A DNA stretch of 64,000 nt, from positions 1,510,102 through 1,574,101 of the forward strand of contig CM040453.1 of NCBI GenBank assembly GCA_022749755.1, in the 5' to 3' direction. The notes beneath the pieces were generated by a model. That model searched no databases, was not told the DNA's origin, and saw only the letters and a program-made list of their open reading frames with translations. Source of the DNA: Azadirachta indica (Eukaryota > Streptophyta > Magnoliopsida > Sapindales > Meliaceae). Each line of letters begins with the position of its first letter. The first letter of the stretch is position 1. The translations under genes were made by a program, and so were the position numbers. This document shows positions 28,401 through 42,707 of this stretch, piece by piece.

Positions 28401-31400
28401 CTGGATTCGAAATATAGAACCAATGGAAATAGAGGAACTCCATTGAGAATGCAAGCAGTCATACCTCTGGCCTCTCATCAGCACCAAGCCTCTGAAGTAA
28501 TGAGAAAACAGCAAATAGCAAATTGTCGCGATCCACAGTACTTATCGAGGGAGTTTGGTTATCAGCATTACTTGGCAAGTTAAATGTTTTTTCTTCTCCT
28601 TTCACACAATCTAATTTTTTGGGAACACAATGCAAATCCAGGTTTCCTGTTGTTTTATAGCACAGATAAAATAGAACTTATTTGCAGAGTTCACTATTAT
28701 GGCATTTAATGACCTAATAGATTCAAAATGGCAATTAACCTGTTTCCTTTTCTTCTGAATTCCCATGGACAAGCCCCTTGGCAATAAAATCAGTGGTAGT
28801 CCACAAGAGTCCTACTGCTGTCAAGCTGATGTTCAACTCAGTCTTTTGAGCACTGTATGCTCCAGTAACATCCACACATCTGCAGATATAATCTTGTTAA
28901 TAGCAAGAACCAATATAAAATGTGGTAAAGATATTTGTTTATGTTTCAATATTGAATTTCCACAATTATTTGGTGGAAAATTTTGAGGCATCAGCCAAAC
29001 ATGACTGTTATATGTATAATATGCAAGAAATTATTAACTTTATTTATTTGTTTGTTTGTTTGTTTATATAAGAAAGTAAGATGTACATTATAGAAGAAAA
29101 ATAAAAATTACAAATGTGGACCAAGTGCCAACATATAGAACGAAAAGGAGAAAAATGGAGGCAGGGAAATAAACTATACAAAACCTATCGAACAACCCCA
29201 AGTATCTATTTTTCTCTTGTACAAAATTAACCCAAGACCTCCTCCCAATGTAGATGTATGAAGCAAAATAAAGAATATTTAAAGTCCTTTGACACTAAAG
29301 CCCAGAGAGATGCAAGAAATTATTAACCTAAAGTAACAACAGGTTATATCTTCTCAAAATTCTGTATACTGTTAAAATGTGGATAGTTTAGGACCTACTC
29401 CTCTGTTGGCTTCCAAAACTGCCTTTGTTTTATTGTTAGCTAAATTATTCTTCTTGCACATACTTCAACAGAAAGCTAACCATAGCATATTTTGTTTCAT
29501 ATAGAGAAATAAACAGAATGGCTGTCACTGCTGAGGAGGACATTTTATGTGACAATTAAGAGTAGAAACATAATTTAAAATTGCATACTTATTGATAAAA
29601 TAAAATTTTCATTGAAATAAAAACTTAGAAAAGCTTGCAATTACACAAAACTGTTAGCATATGTGCGCACATGCAGACATGTATGCAAATAGATAGTTAG
29701 AGATGCAGAAAATTACACAGCATGTATTTGATAATTAGAATAAGTACACCATTATAACATAAGGAAAATGTTATCAGGAAAAAGATTAATATAGGCACTG
29801 AAAAGCTACTAAATTTGAGATCTTACACATGGAGACAGTCTGTGGGTAGGCTGGAAAGGCCATCGTTCATAATGACACGAAGGCTCTACAATGAAACAGC
29901 TAAGTGAGATAGGATTCACAATACAGATCAAGCAACTATTTGTATATCCACACATACAGGCATATGTGTGTATGAAAGAGCCAAAAAATCAAAATCAGAA
30001 GTACTTTATGCGTTTCCCAGAAATCTCAGTAAGGTCTTTAGACTTTGCTGACCTGGAATCCCAAGGTGATGAGATCTTTTTCTGGTGCATCTGCTACAGA
30101 CCTAAAAGCAAGAAGAAAGTAGGGAGACTCAGCAAAGGAAAGAAAACCACACCACCAGCAAATAGTCATCCTTACCCTCCTCTTCTCTGACCAATCCCAT
30201 TTCTTCCCGCGACACACCACCAACCATACACGCATATAAGTTCTATTTTCACCAAATAAAATATATATATATATATATATATAATCACATGAACAAACCT
30301 CAATGTTTCAAGTATACTTGGCCAACTATGGTGCAATTTTTCTCCACATCTCTGCAAGGGAAACGGTGAGCACTATTATAAGCACAGGCGGATATACAAA
30401 ATTGAATTATGATCAGTTTTCATCAGTGTCATATTACCTCTAAAACATGCAAAAGAATTTTCAAGGTTCCAGCACGAACATCAGTGCTTTGGGTAGAAAA
30501 ATAAAGAACCCTTAGTGGTGATATGACAGCACACTCAAGTGATCTCAACTCTCCTTGCTTAGTTTCAACCTAGAGAGAGAGAGTGCAGAATCAATTTCCA
30601 TTATCTATAAAATATGGGGTTTTTATTATTAGAACAGGCTAAAGTTCTCACTTTATCAGAGGTGTCATGATGACTAGATGATACATTATTCTGGAACTGT
30701 TCCGAACCTAAAACCGCACATATTGATTGATCTAACGCATCAAGAGCTATATTTCTCAATTGCTGATTAGAATTATCAGCAAGCTGCAAATGATATTGAA
30801 GGTCAACAAGGTCGTAAATTGCATAAGCAGTATGCATTGCATTTAAAATCACTATCACCTCAAGAAAGTGGCCAACAACTTGATCCCATAGTGGCTCTAC
30901 CCCTGCAATAGTCGATGAATCAGAGTGAAGCAAAACAACAACTTGAATCAAAACATAAATGTTACCAATACATCCTAACTTTATAAAATTCTATCAGAAA
31001 GACATGATATGATAATGATCCGGTCTACAGGAGCTTCTATACTCATTCTAATGTCTGTGAACAATGCCAGTCAGCAAGTATCAACTGATATGCAGTGTTG
31101 ATAGGTTTGCAATCAGCATTTGTTAGACACAGCACAGAAGCTCGTATGACCATCAAACAAGACTAGACCCATCATCATTAGGCCAGCCACAGTGTCAGAC
31201 ACCGATCACGATAAAAGTCTAATAATTATGGAGAGCATATCATTATTTTTGAAGAAGTAAATGGAAGAAATAGTGAGATAAGTTTTCGTTTAAATTCTGA
31301 GAAATGTTTGAAAAGACAATATGTACAACCCGGATTCAGAAGATATCAAATGGCACTTGTCCGCAACAAGAAGTTGGTAAGCAAGGGACAAAGAGTTAGT

Positions 31401-34400
31401 GACACATGATAACATCCATCAACAAGTCTATACATTGAACTAAATAAGGTATTATTTCAACTAACATCAGCAAATCAATTGACGTTACATACTGTGAAGA
31501 TTATTGACAAGGACAGACATCATTCTGTCCACTGAAAAGCTGATGCTTCCAATTTTCTGACTTGACGTTGGTCCAAAACTACTTGAAGTTGCAATCATGC
31601 ACTGATGAGACAACTGACTTAGTGCAGAAAGCAGTGATTTAACGGCAGATATGTGCATCAATGCTGAGCTCTCAAACAGCTACGCAGACCAAGGCACTAG
31701 GTTAGAACACAAAGCTTCAAGTGTAACACAAACATAGACACTAGGAAAAAGAAAAACATTCCAAGGGTGCCATTATACCAAAAGGAAACTTGTTATTTGG
31801 TTCTAAAGAATGCAAAACATAAAAATGAGAGAAAAATCCATTTGGCAAGTTCTTACAAAATTAATTCTGCGAAAGGATTTCGAAAAGCAGCCACTTTCAG
31901 AAAACAACATTCTATAAAATACTCTTTGTGGAAGGGCCACAATGCAAGGAAAATATGAATTTAGCTTCTTTCTGAAAAGAATATTCACTGACACATAAAT
32001 CTAGTATAGCTTTGGTACCAACCAAAACAAGAATGCTGTGATTACCTGAGAATTCAAAGAAGATAGAATACTGAAATCACTGTACTGGCCAGAAGATTCT
32101 CTTGCAAGCTTTGAGACAGCTGTGGAGACCTCCTATAGATTCAAAAAACAACAAAAGCCTATTTAGGTAACACTTCTCCGACTGACTATAAGCTATTTCC
32201 TCGGATGTTTGTTCAGATCATCGAGCAGCCAGATATGCTGAAAGTATCTATATCAACAAACTAACCAGACAAAACCACACATTGACAAGATGATTTTGGC
32301 CCATTTTAAAACTATAGTATTATTTGATCTACCATTTTCCAATGAAGTCCTATAGTAATAAAAAAACTCATTCAAGAAATCAACTTTAACCCATGGCTTA
32401 AAAAACAGTGAAGTATCCCACTGCTAAAGTTACTACAACAAATTTGTGTTGGGCCACAACTTTCAACCCACTTCTGCAACCTGCCCAGGGACTGCTACTG
32501 AAACTCCATTCTCACTTTCTGCAATGATTCAAATCTTGCAGGGAGGGCATTCTATTTGGAGACGTTTTTCAACAATTACCTGTGTGGTGGCATGAGGAGA
32601 ATGGATAGCCCGGTCCAGAGCAGCCAAAGTTTCCAGGACCTATGTTTATTTGCAATAAAAATAATAAGCAACAAACTTTGTTTAATTTGAGAACATAGTT
32701 AAAATTAACAAACATACCAAAACCCAGGATGGGCCTAATACATTGTGTAATCGATGAGCAATATTGAACAGTGTCCTTAAGGCCTGATTTGGAAGATCAA
32801 TTGAATTGAACGCATTAATAGATGACCAAAATAAGTCCACCCCATGGACAAAGTGCAGGAAAATAATATCCACTTTTGATAAAAAAATATGAACTGAGTG
32901 GAACATACTAAGCCATACTCAATACCTGCACATTCTTTGGAGTAAGGACAATGTTATCCTTCTGGTCAACTACTGGGTCAGATCGCTTTGAACCGGGAGA
33001 CTGTAACATGCCACTGAAATCTCAATTTTAAAGCAGAATTTCAACATTGTCAGAAACTTATAATTTTCCAAATAATGATCAAAAATGAGGCAAGAGAAAT
33101 TAAAAGCTACAAAGAGAATGTTTGCATTGACAGCACACAATTACCTTCTTCTATCTGATTCATTAGGAAAATTAATAGTAAATTTGCAAAGGGACGCTAA
33201 AAATGAGTTTAATGGTTCTACAGCATGAAGAACTCCACATGCCTGTCAAAAACATACAAAAGCAATCATCATTAATGCTAAGGTAAATAATATGGAATGT
33301 CATAAAAAATTACAGCTCATATTTGAATCACCTGGGGGGAAAGAGAAGAACAACATTAGATTTGAAAGGATTTCTTTATCCATTAAAAAGAAGGCAAAAT
33401 AATAAGTAGCCAAATCATCAGGGATAAGATTTCTTAGCGAAGTCGAGAGAAATGATATAAAATCATCAGAAGTTGCAGTCATTATCATAGTCTGATTCAT
33501 TGTCAAAATTAATATCACCTGAGTGAATGCCTGGTATCCCTTTAATATCTCCAATATAATAGCCTCTCCTTGTGACCTTGCAACAATTTAGTCTAGGTCA
33601 GATATACATAATCCAATATCATTTCCATTGCTTTTAAGTGCTACTACATCCTTTGACACAAAAATTCCACAAACCTTGACAAAATAAGAGACAACACGTC
33701 AAGTATGGTCAACCACAAAGAATCAACCATAGAGATGCAGAGAACTGCAGTTTTGCCTGTGCACTTTGCCAGAGGATCATGATCACATCGGGGGGATTCA
33801 AGCTAGAAACAAAAAGATAAGATTTGGTAAGTACAAGCATGCTAAACGTACAACATATTAATCAGCAAATTAAAGAAAGACAAATTACAAAAAGAAGATA
33901 CAAAGTACATAAGTACCTCCCCTATGTCCACCGCTTCATCTGTCAATGTAGCTACAGTAAAGACAACACCCAACAGGCCTTCAATTGCTAAAGTTATTGC
34001 ATGGGCTTCACTAGCAACCAGGACTGCAGCATTGGATGCATCATTGTCAAGAATCCACTCAATCCCTGCAGAAAGTACAAACTGTAATTTTTGGGAGTAA
34101 CCAAGAAATGTGAATATGAGATGGTTAATCCCTACTTAGCAATAAAATAAAAAGAAAAGGTTGAAATTGTATGCATTTAAGAACATTTCAAACAAGAAAA
34201 GCTTCATCAAGGTAGAAGTTGTCAGATAGATCTAAAAAAAGCCCCGGATCTTTTTTCTTCCTTCTATCCGTGGACGTCAAGAAAAAGACAGCCTAGTATA
34301 AGCAAGTAATTACAGCGCACACAGTTACAATTTAGATATTAAAGGATGACATGCACAAATCCCATAGTTTATTATAAAAATGACAACAAAAGTAATTACC

Positions 34401-37400
34401 TTTAGCTTTGCTGCTAAACATCCCAGCAACAGCTGCCAGGCTCTCCTCACTCGTTTCTTGAAACTATTTTATTGAACATTAGATCAGATAAGGAAATAAA
34501 ATCATGCCCAAATAAATCTTGTTTAATTACAAGTTTCAATCTCCTCTGAAGAAAAGTTCCATTGAGTAACAGCTGGTGAGCATGCAATTCAGCGAAGGTG
34601 GTAGCAAGTTATGCTAAGATGATGTGATCTGGTTGTGACAAATTGCTTTAATTTTTACCAACCCTGCAACTAAAATTACTGATTGCACAATAGAACAGGT
34701 CTTCATATTATAAGTTTGCCATAAGTAGTTCTCTAAGGAACAAAAGCTAGAGAGCTAAGTCTTACTATAGTCGAGACAATGAGGCAAGAGGGACTCCTTT
34801 GGACAACACTCAATAAATCCCCCTATTTCATACAAAACATATGCATTAAGGAAAGGAAAAGAAAAAGAGGGCAAGGGGGTGGATAATGGAAGGGGAGGCA
34901 GAAGAAAACCATAACCATCCACCATTGCTAAGCACTCAATAAAGTAATTCAACTTTTGTAAGACCTATCTGGGCCTGAAATCACAGAGATGGAATTACTA
35001 ATATTTTGCAATCACATGATAGCCAGAGACACAATAATACACTGCTGAGAATTATATCAACTTTTTCCCAGACATATACAGACAAACAATAAGGTTAGAA
35101 GAAATCAATGGAGTATAAATAGAAAACATATTTTGCACCTGTACACTCGAAACAACTCGAGCAAGAGCTTTAACCATACCCTCCACAACATTTGTGTTCT
35201 TTGGATGCCTACAAGACACTAAACATATTACAATAGTAACACAAATGTTGATTTCATTTGTAGATAGGCGAATGAAAAGCAAAAAAAGGGGGAAAAACCA
35301 GGTCACTAAGAATAAACATTTTCCACAAATATGCCGAATTCTTGATCAACAATAAACATTGTATCAATGACACATCAGCATTATACTTAATCATGACCAT
35401 CTAGAGCCTGATATGATGAGGCAAGATTGCATCTTCAACCCTATAAGCTACATTTCACATGCTCTAATTTGGCAAGGGTATTAGCAAACTTCTGCACCCT
35501 TGAACGATGTATGAAAGGAAATTGATATAACCATGACTTCTATGGCAGCCCAAAAGAATTAATATCACCATAATATCTACTAATTATTGTCACAGTAACA
35601 CCTTTCAGCACTTTCTGGTTCTTATATTTGATATTAAGCACTTAAAAAGTCACATGCAGATTTCAGAATGTTTAAATTGCCTAAGAAACCTTGTTAGAGT
35701 TCTGAGTTCTCTTCCTCAAGGCTATTAAACCAGAGGCCTTTGCAGCTTCAAGGACATTCTTGAAGTTTAGTTCAGATTTTCATTCAAAGGAGGTCTGGGG
35801 ATCTGCACTATCAAGCAAATGGTGGCACCTGAAAAGTGTAACAGGATTGAGTGGGTCTAGAGTACCTCCTCACCAAATACAGCTATCATCTTGCTGACTG
35901 CGCAATATCACTCTAGGCATTTCACCAGCAACAACACACCTTTCTACAAGCTAATGCAGTGACATTAAGGCCTAAAGTTCTCTTTCCTTCCACACCGACT
36001 TGATTAATTATATATTTTAGGCAGAATGTTGCCAACCCAAAGGCTATATGCCCCTATGCTGTCTAGACTAGTGCATCATAACAAGCAAGTATTCAGAGGG
36101 CTTACATTTCAACATTATTGCTCTTTCGGTTTTGTTTACAATAACATGTGCAACATATGGTGTGAAAGAAAGTTATTGCTCTCACTCTTGTTTAATATAT
36201 CATGTGCAACATATGAGGCAAAAGAAAATGTTCACCAGAGCTAGGTAGCTTACATATCAAAGTTCTGGAAAAGAATTCGCAGTGTCCGTGCCTCCACACA
36301 AAAACCCTGTCAAATTCCACGACCTCTATTATTCAGATGGAAGCTACTAAGTGACCAGTCATTCTTATATATACAATTACAAAGAAAAATTACACCAGCA
36401 GCATATGGGTATTTGAGATTACCCTTAAAATCTCAAGAACTAGAATGCGATGCCACAAAGGCAGATCAAGAAAAGTAGCCTTCACTAGCATACTAAGAAA
36501 GACCTGCAAATAAAAATAACTGTCTCTGAATTAGCAGTTATAAACTAACACATACAGCAGCAATATGACGACAGGACATACTGGGGGGCCAAAAGTCTGC
36601 GAGTTATGACTTGATTTGAAAACTTAAGGCTAACTCATTAGTGAACATGAAATGTGGCTCTAAATGAATGTTTTGAATAAAACATTTATAAGAACTTGTC
36701 AGTAAATGAAACTATTTGATTACTGATTTTATCTGGAGGCAACCTCTTGTTCCAAAGAGGAGTGCCTTTAAGAGCATACTCCATGGAAATTGTCACTTGA
36801 TAGATTTTCCTTATTGTTTCTTGTTGTAATTATGTCCTTTCATAGGTGTTACTTTTGTTTCCCTCTACCATACACTATCAGAAATGATATTAACTAGGTT
36901 TATATTCTGTGAACTTTGACAAAATATGGCCGAAAAATTTCTCTCAGCAGAGGAGAAAGTTCCCAGAAACACTCCATCAAGTTGCACAACTGAAAATAGG
37001 GAGGGGGACCACACTCAAGAAACAAATAGAATGGCTTTCAGGAAATTTTAGTTAACTGTTCAAAACACATACAAAGGGTTATACACTTATGAATTTTCAT
37101 TTGAACCTTCTTTTGGCTTTCTAGGAAAAGAAAATTAAAAACACACACACAATCAATGCAAAGACAATGCAAACAAGAAAATATACAAAAAAAAGTATGC
37201 AATTAAGCATTCCATAAACATATTAGAAACAAATTTTAGTTAACTGTTCAAAACATATTCGAGAGTTATACCCTCTCACAAATTTTCATATCAGCATTCT
37301 TTCGGCTTTCTGGGCAAAGAAAGCTAAAAGCACACACACAATCAATGCCAAGACAATGTAAGCAAAAAAATATACAAAGATCCAGTCATATATCTTTTGA

Positions 37401-40400
37401 AGGCTAAAAGTACAAAGAGAATTAAGCATACCTCACATTCAGTAACAAGTGACGAACTGTAAAGCCTGATAATGTGAGAAACTGACCGCAATACTAAGCG
37501 ACGAAAATAAGGCTCTCCAGTCTCTCCTTCAATCTGAATAAAATTAAACACAATATAGCTAGAACAACACCACAAGAATTCTCAACAAGATAGATAAAAG
37601 AAGTTCTATTGTGTTACATCTTATAAATAGCAGTTACCTCAGAATTGGTACGTAACGAAGTCATTAAAAGGGAACAAATCTGATGACGCAAAACCTGTTG
37701 AATTTACACAGAGACTTTGCAACTATAAAAGTTTTACTAGCATGCTTATACAAAAGATAAATAAAAATTCTTTCTCACAAATTCTTATAATCACCTGCTC
37801 GTAGGAGACTAATATCCTAAAAAGAGACACATAATTGGATAGAATGAACCTGCCAAAAGCACATAGAGAATATGCATAAGAACACAGTATTTGAATTCGG
37901 TTTCAAGAATACTTCTTACAAAGTACAAAGAAATCCTTAAAAATTTCATTTCTCTTGTTATAGCAGTAATGATAGCAAAATAGACTATGTTATGAGCTTA
38001 GAAGTCATCTTATAGCTAATTTTTGTTTAGAAGTAAGTGTATAAGAACCAATGAATTTATACAAGCCCTTTCCATCATGAAAATGGAGGGAGTGGTTGAA
38101 GCAAAGAAATTTGCCCAAGTTAAAAACCAACATCTAAACTTCCATACAATGGTTATTTTATGGATACACAGATAAATAATTTTCCTTTTTGTTTAGGTTT
38201 GGTAAGTGTTCAGGCCTCTTGCATCAGCAGACCACAGATAAACTAGAAATAAAGTATTCTGGACAGGCAGATTTCTTACTCAAGTATATCAAGTACAAAT
38301 GTCCGTTGCAGAGAATTGACACATAACCAAGAAGCCTGTAAGGTAAAAGTAATTATATTGTTAATATGAAATGCTATTTATATAGACCATTATTATTGAT
38401 TAGTGCCTTAAAAAAGGAAGCAACAAACAAGTCAAAAAGTTCCATAAACTATGAAAGCTCGAGACAATATTTGGCTAATAACAGCATTTAATAGTTTCAA
38501 TCTAGCACATACAGATCCACCTGCAGCAAGAGCTGTCAGGTCTTCAAGTAAACGAAGCCCAAGCTTTCCAGCTTTGGTTAGCGTGTCCCTCATTAATGAA
38601 GGACCTCCAGAAGTAAATTCATGTTCCAATGACCTGTAAACAATTAAGTTAGACAAATGGATGTACAGAGTGCACATCTATGAAGCCTACAAACCTAAAC
38701 AAGTGGTATTATGATATGCGAATACATATAGGCATGGAAAATGTTAAAGGCACATAGGCATGCACATGTCAGGATACAAAAATACTGACTGGATATACAT
38801 GGGTGCATAAAAGTTGAAGAACAGTAAGTCAGAACAACGTACTCTGAATGATTGATACTACGATTAACATCCCCAGAAACTGAATTGGTTCTAGAGATGG
38901 GACCTCCAGAACCAAACTTGCCCACAGGAAGGGACTCAGCATGAACCACATGATCAAAAATCAAGGCTACTGCTTGTCTGAATGTAGCTGCAGCAGTACT
39001 GAAGAAGATTTACATGAAAGCGATTAGCGAAGGATAACATCTCCATAACACTGCCAAAGTTGATGAAGAATACAAAATTAAGAGAAACAGGCAGGTTCAT
39101 AATGCTGTCAGCCAGCAATTTATCTTACTTCTTCACACTGTCAGAAGATCTATTGTTCTCAAGAAGCCGAAGACAGATACCAAGTGCCTGAGCCATATTG
39201 TCCTGAAATTACCAAATATGCAACACAAAAAGTCAACAAAACTTAAAACAAGAAATAAAAATCAAAGAAAGACCGTGAACGGAATGGAACCATGCATGCT
39301 TTAGTTATCCAGAGTAGACGTCTAATCACAAACTAGCCTCTCATTGCACATCATCAAGTGCACAAATAAAATGTGAATTCTCTAATGCTAATTCGGTATG
39401 TTTGGCTACTTGTCCTAAGAAATTCATAATGCTGAATACTAAATTCATTAACTTCTTGTATGTGATTCAACTTGTAGATAACAGAGGAACATTAAGCAAA
39501 ATCAGGGGACCCATTATTGTCTAACAACCTTGATCTATATAGTAAGTTCTCTAAACAATGCTCAGAATCACAGAACTCATCAAAAGATTTCATCCATAAG
39601 TAGCCTCATAATTTCCTTTTACCTCACTTTTCGTCAGTTATATCAAATAATTATAGAAATCCTAACCAAATCTTAAGGGAAAACAATGTAAGATATGCAT
39701 CACCTACATTCAGAGAAAGTTAATAAATCTCAACGTTTTCAGTGGCTATAGAAATAAATAAAACCTGCCAAGAAATACCAGTAGATGGCTTCTAATCAGA
39801 AGAAATTATATATAGTTGCAACTGGTAAACCAGGTAATTAATTACATGAATATTCTCTGAACAAGCATAAAGAAAGAAGTGCTCTGTCTGGACAAACATG
39901 CTGGTCATGACTGAGGCTTACTTAAGTCAAGATCAGAAACAGCAACTGAAAATATACATATATTATCATTATGATGGATTAAAGAATCCAGAGTGATTCC
40001 AGTTGTTACCAAGAATATATGTGCCATCTAATTTCTTCTGCACATAATAACCATCTATCTGCATGCCATTTAATATATTAGATACATGTACAATTACTAG
40101 ATTATTAAAACGGAGACCAGTAGCATTTCATAAAATGACACACTCAGTGCAGCGAGCTTCCCAAAGTGAGGGTGGTTAAGACAAGTTGAATTTTCTTCCT
40201 CCATTTGTCTTCACAGATGGATTATATACTTGATCGTTTAGAGCCAATTTGATTGGAAAAACTTGACAGCCAAAATTGAACACATGACAAATATTGACAG
40301 TATTCTACAAGCTCACGGACATGGAGTAAGATTTTAGATGGTAGTTAATGATATTATCTAACAAGCTTGAATATGCCTATTTTGATGCACTATTACAAGC

Positions 40401-41710
40401 CTAGATGCTATTAGCCTCAAACTGTTCTTTTTCTTTCTTTCTTCCAAAACGGATGCGACATATCTGGCATTTTCTAGTTTCAGAAAAATTATCATAAAAC
40501 CTTCATTTTGCTCAACATGTTCCCCATCTCCCACTACATTAATTTAATATCCATTGCAAGAGAGAAATATGGAAAACAATTACGAATACAGCAAATTTAC
40601 TACAGAATATTTTAAAGAAAATATGTGGTCAACATTAAAGACTTTTTTATTCTGTCCAACATTTGCAATCTGCTTATAGGGCTCACTACAATGATCAGAC
40701 ATTCTGCAACATGTGGCCAATGCATTGCAAGAAAATATTAGAAGATAAACTTATGTAACCAATAACAACCTCATTTTCAGGAAGTAAACGTGACTGAAAT
40801 ATTATCAATATAGTCTGCAAGGTCTTCAGTTGAATGGTCTCATCTGCCATTTCCGCATGCTGCAAGAAGAATAACGCATGTAAGATTTGACGATCACCTT
40901 TAGCAATAAAAATTAAAAGATTGGAATTATTATTCAAATTTTCAGTACTACAAGAAATCATTTTAGTTTCATAGTCAGAAGGTAACGTGGCTGCAACCAC
41001 ATCAAAAGAACAAATCAAGAGATAACTTACATTTTTTAACATAGATAATATCTCATTCAGGGCTGATGGAGCAACTGCATCATGAGCTATAAGCTTTTGT
41101 ATACAAGAAAGTCCTATAACACTAAGTTTTACGGTTCTAACTTCACAAGCCATTAAAAATATCCGTAGTATGTCTTCACTATGTGCAAGTTCGCTGGGAC
41201 TTGACAGTGATCGAAGCTGCAATGATCACAAATACATGTCACATTGACATTAATTGATCAAATTCATAACTTATATAGTGGTGATAATAATAATGCTAAT
41301 ACTTCATTCAATTTTGAAAATTAAGATAAAGGCAACTCAATAAGTACGTATGTATGACGCCAAGACAAGAATAAACAATTCAACGTATTCTTAGCAACTG
41401 ATTCAAGTCTCGTGACAGTATCAACTATCAAGCTAGGTCAACAGTATATCATTCAATGAGATTTACCAGTTTCTCAGTAACCAAACAGACGCAACGATTT
41501 TCTCAAATTTTTACAACACGAAATTCAATTTAAATACATTAAAACAAGCAGCATTTTCTGCATATCCGTTTTATTATATCACATTAAACTAAATAAAATT
41601 CTTACCTTTAAAATTGCATGCTCTGCTCCGTCCTTCACGGCGGGATAGCGACGGCGAGCTTCGGCGGAGAGAGCTCGAAGATCGGATTCTAGAACTGCCA
41701 TCAACGCCAT
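22425..41710 (-). CDS. MON2: MON2 homologue (large ArfGEF-like trafficking protein)
   Basis: Complete 44-exon gene, 5007 nt (1668 residues plus stop), phase-checked. Exons (5' to 3'): 41606-41710, 41031-41216, 40770-40859, 39129-39202, 38843-38998, 38513-38633, 38280-38335, 37795-37849, 37638-37694, 37432-37533, 36423-36503, 36254-36306, 35139-35208, 34400-34463, 33917-34065, 33675-33802, 33519-33576, 33145-33242, 32926-33013, 32718-32783, 32580-32639, 32046-32132, 31493-31679, 30859-30902, 30652-30783, 30438-30569, 30299-30351, 30053-30101, 29827-29885, 28740-28879, 28465-28646, 27445-27573, 27282-27367, 27058-27173, 26840-26952, 26553-26676, 26194-26315, 25437-25623, 25122-25350, 24273-24597, 24049-24188, 23442-23581, 23143-23347, 22425-22533. 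MON2 proteins have DCB/HUS-like and HDS-like helical repeats of the BIG/GBF family but no Sec7 domain, and act in endosome-Golgi traffic. Diagnostic blocks: ALSAEARRRYPAVKDGAEHA, HPKNTNVVEGMVKALARVV, LDALDQSICAVLGS. The ATG at 41710 gives MALMAVLESDL; the second Met four codons in is an alternative. Confidence 0.93.
29041..29072. repeat. (TTTG)n microsatellite in a MON2 intron
   Basis: Short run of TTTG repeats within the intron between the exons at 28740-28879 and 29827-29885. Confidence 0.7.
30259..30283. repeat. (AT)n microsatellite in a MON2 intron
   Basis: Uninterrupted AT dinucleotides within the intron between exons 30053-30101 and 30299-30351, close to the latter exon's donor site. 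Likely length-polymorphic. Confidence 0.8.
36115..36230. repeat. 58-bp tandem duplication in MON2 intron 12
   Basis: TTATTGCTCT..CATGTGCAACATATGGTGTG..AAG at 36115-36172 is repeated with changes at 36173-36230. Non-coding; about 25 bp from the exon at 36254-36306. Confidence 0.65.
37043..37390. repeat. 188-bp tandem duplication in MON2 intron 10
   Basis: A unit starting AAATTTTAGTTAACTGTTCA at 37043 recurs at 37231 with substitutions. Both copies contain ACACACACACAATCAATGC and AATATACAAA downstream. It lies wholly in the intron before the exon at 36423-36503. Confidence 0.7.
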
Positions 41711-42707
41711 ATTCGAAGCTCCCTCAGATCTGTGTGAGAGAAAGAGAAATGAAAGATGGAATGTTGGATCTTATGCGCGCGAGAGAGGGAGGGAGAGGAA
41801 ACGAGATCTGTTGGGGAAGAATTTGGCACGTGCGATGACACGTGTGAAACAGAGTGGAGGGCCTTCGACGCCTATGGCTTCATGAGAATGGCATATCTCA
41901 GCCATCTTTTGCCTGTTCATGGGCCTGTAACTTTGTAGGCTTGGGCGTTTTAAGGCGGACTGTGAACACAATTGTGGGGAATTATCATTTAAGGCCCCAA
42001 TTGTTTAAAAATATAAAAATGTAAAATATGATATTCCCTTATATTAAATAGGTCCCCAATTCATTTTTTTATCCTTCTACGTTAAAATAATCAAATTACT
42101 CTGAAGATATTAAACTTTGGCATCACAGAATATATAATTTATGACTAAATAATAATCAGAATATTTCAGTACAAATTATAGGCCTATTTAATAAAAAAAT
42201 AAACTATGCCCAACCACAAGTATTTTTTGTGATCTTGAAAAATATTTTTTTTGTGTTTTATCATAAACACAATAAAATCAATACAAAATGCTTTCAGAAT
42301 CAGTTATGACAAAACAATTTTGATGATATTTGAAAATATTCTCAACAATAGCTTAATTATTCATTTTTTATTTGGATTAAATTAAGCAAGTTACGAATCA
42401 AATTTGCTAGTTTAATGATGTAGTGTTCAGGCAAAGAATTTCATCACATTGATGTGGATTCAACCCAATTTATTTGGAATCAACCAAATTTACTAGGATT
42501 ACCTTCCATGCAACCATTGGCTAATAAAACCCGAAGATGGCAATTGTGCACTGCAAACTTTAATGAAACTTAAAAATTGTTGTTTCAGAGTTCCAAATAA
42601 ACAATCACAACTTTCTCTTACTTACACTATACTATGATTAAAAACATAGGAAGATAACTTCATTTTTGTGATCATATTGGTTCCATTTGAGGTCTGAAAC
42701 TCAAGAA
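41711..42707. other. MON2 upstream region and spacer
   Basis: 41711-41830 is GA/CT-rich and probably the MON2 leader and core promoter. The rest is AT-rich. A weak inverted pair around 42040-42065 and 42172-42200 (ATTAAATAGG on one strand, CCTATTTAAT on the other) might mark a small decayed MITE. Confidence 0.4.

Noticed and set aside
29041..29072. TTTG repeats as a CRISPR or satellite array
   Set aside because: Simple microsatellite in an intron; no spacers or longer units.
42036..42200. Possible small MITE with ATTAAATAGG inverted repeats
   Set aside because: The repeats are short and AT-rich and no target duplication is visible.
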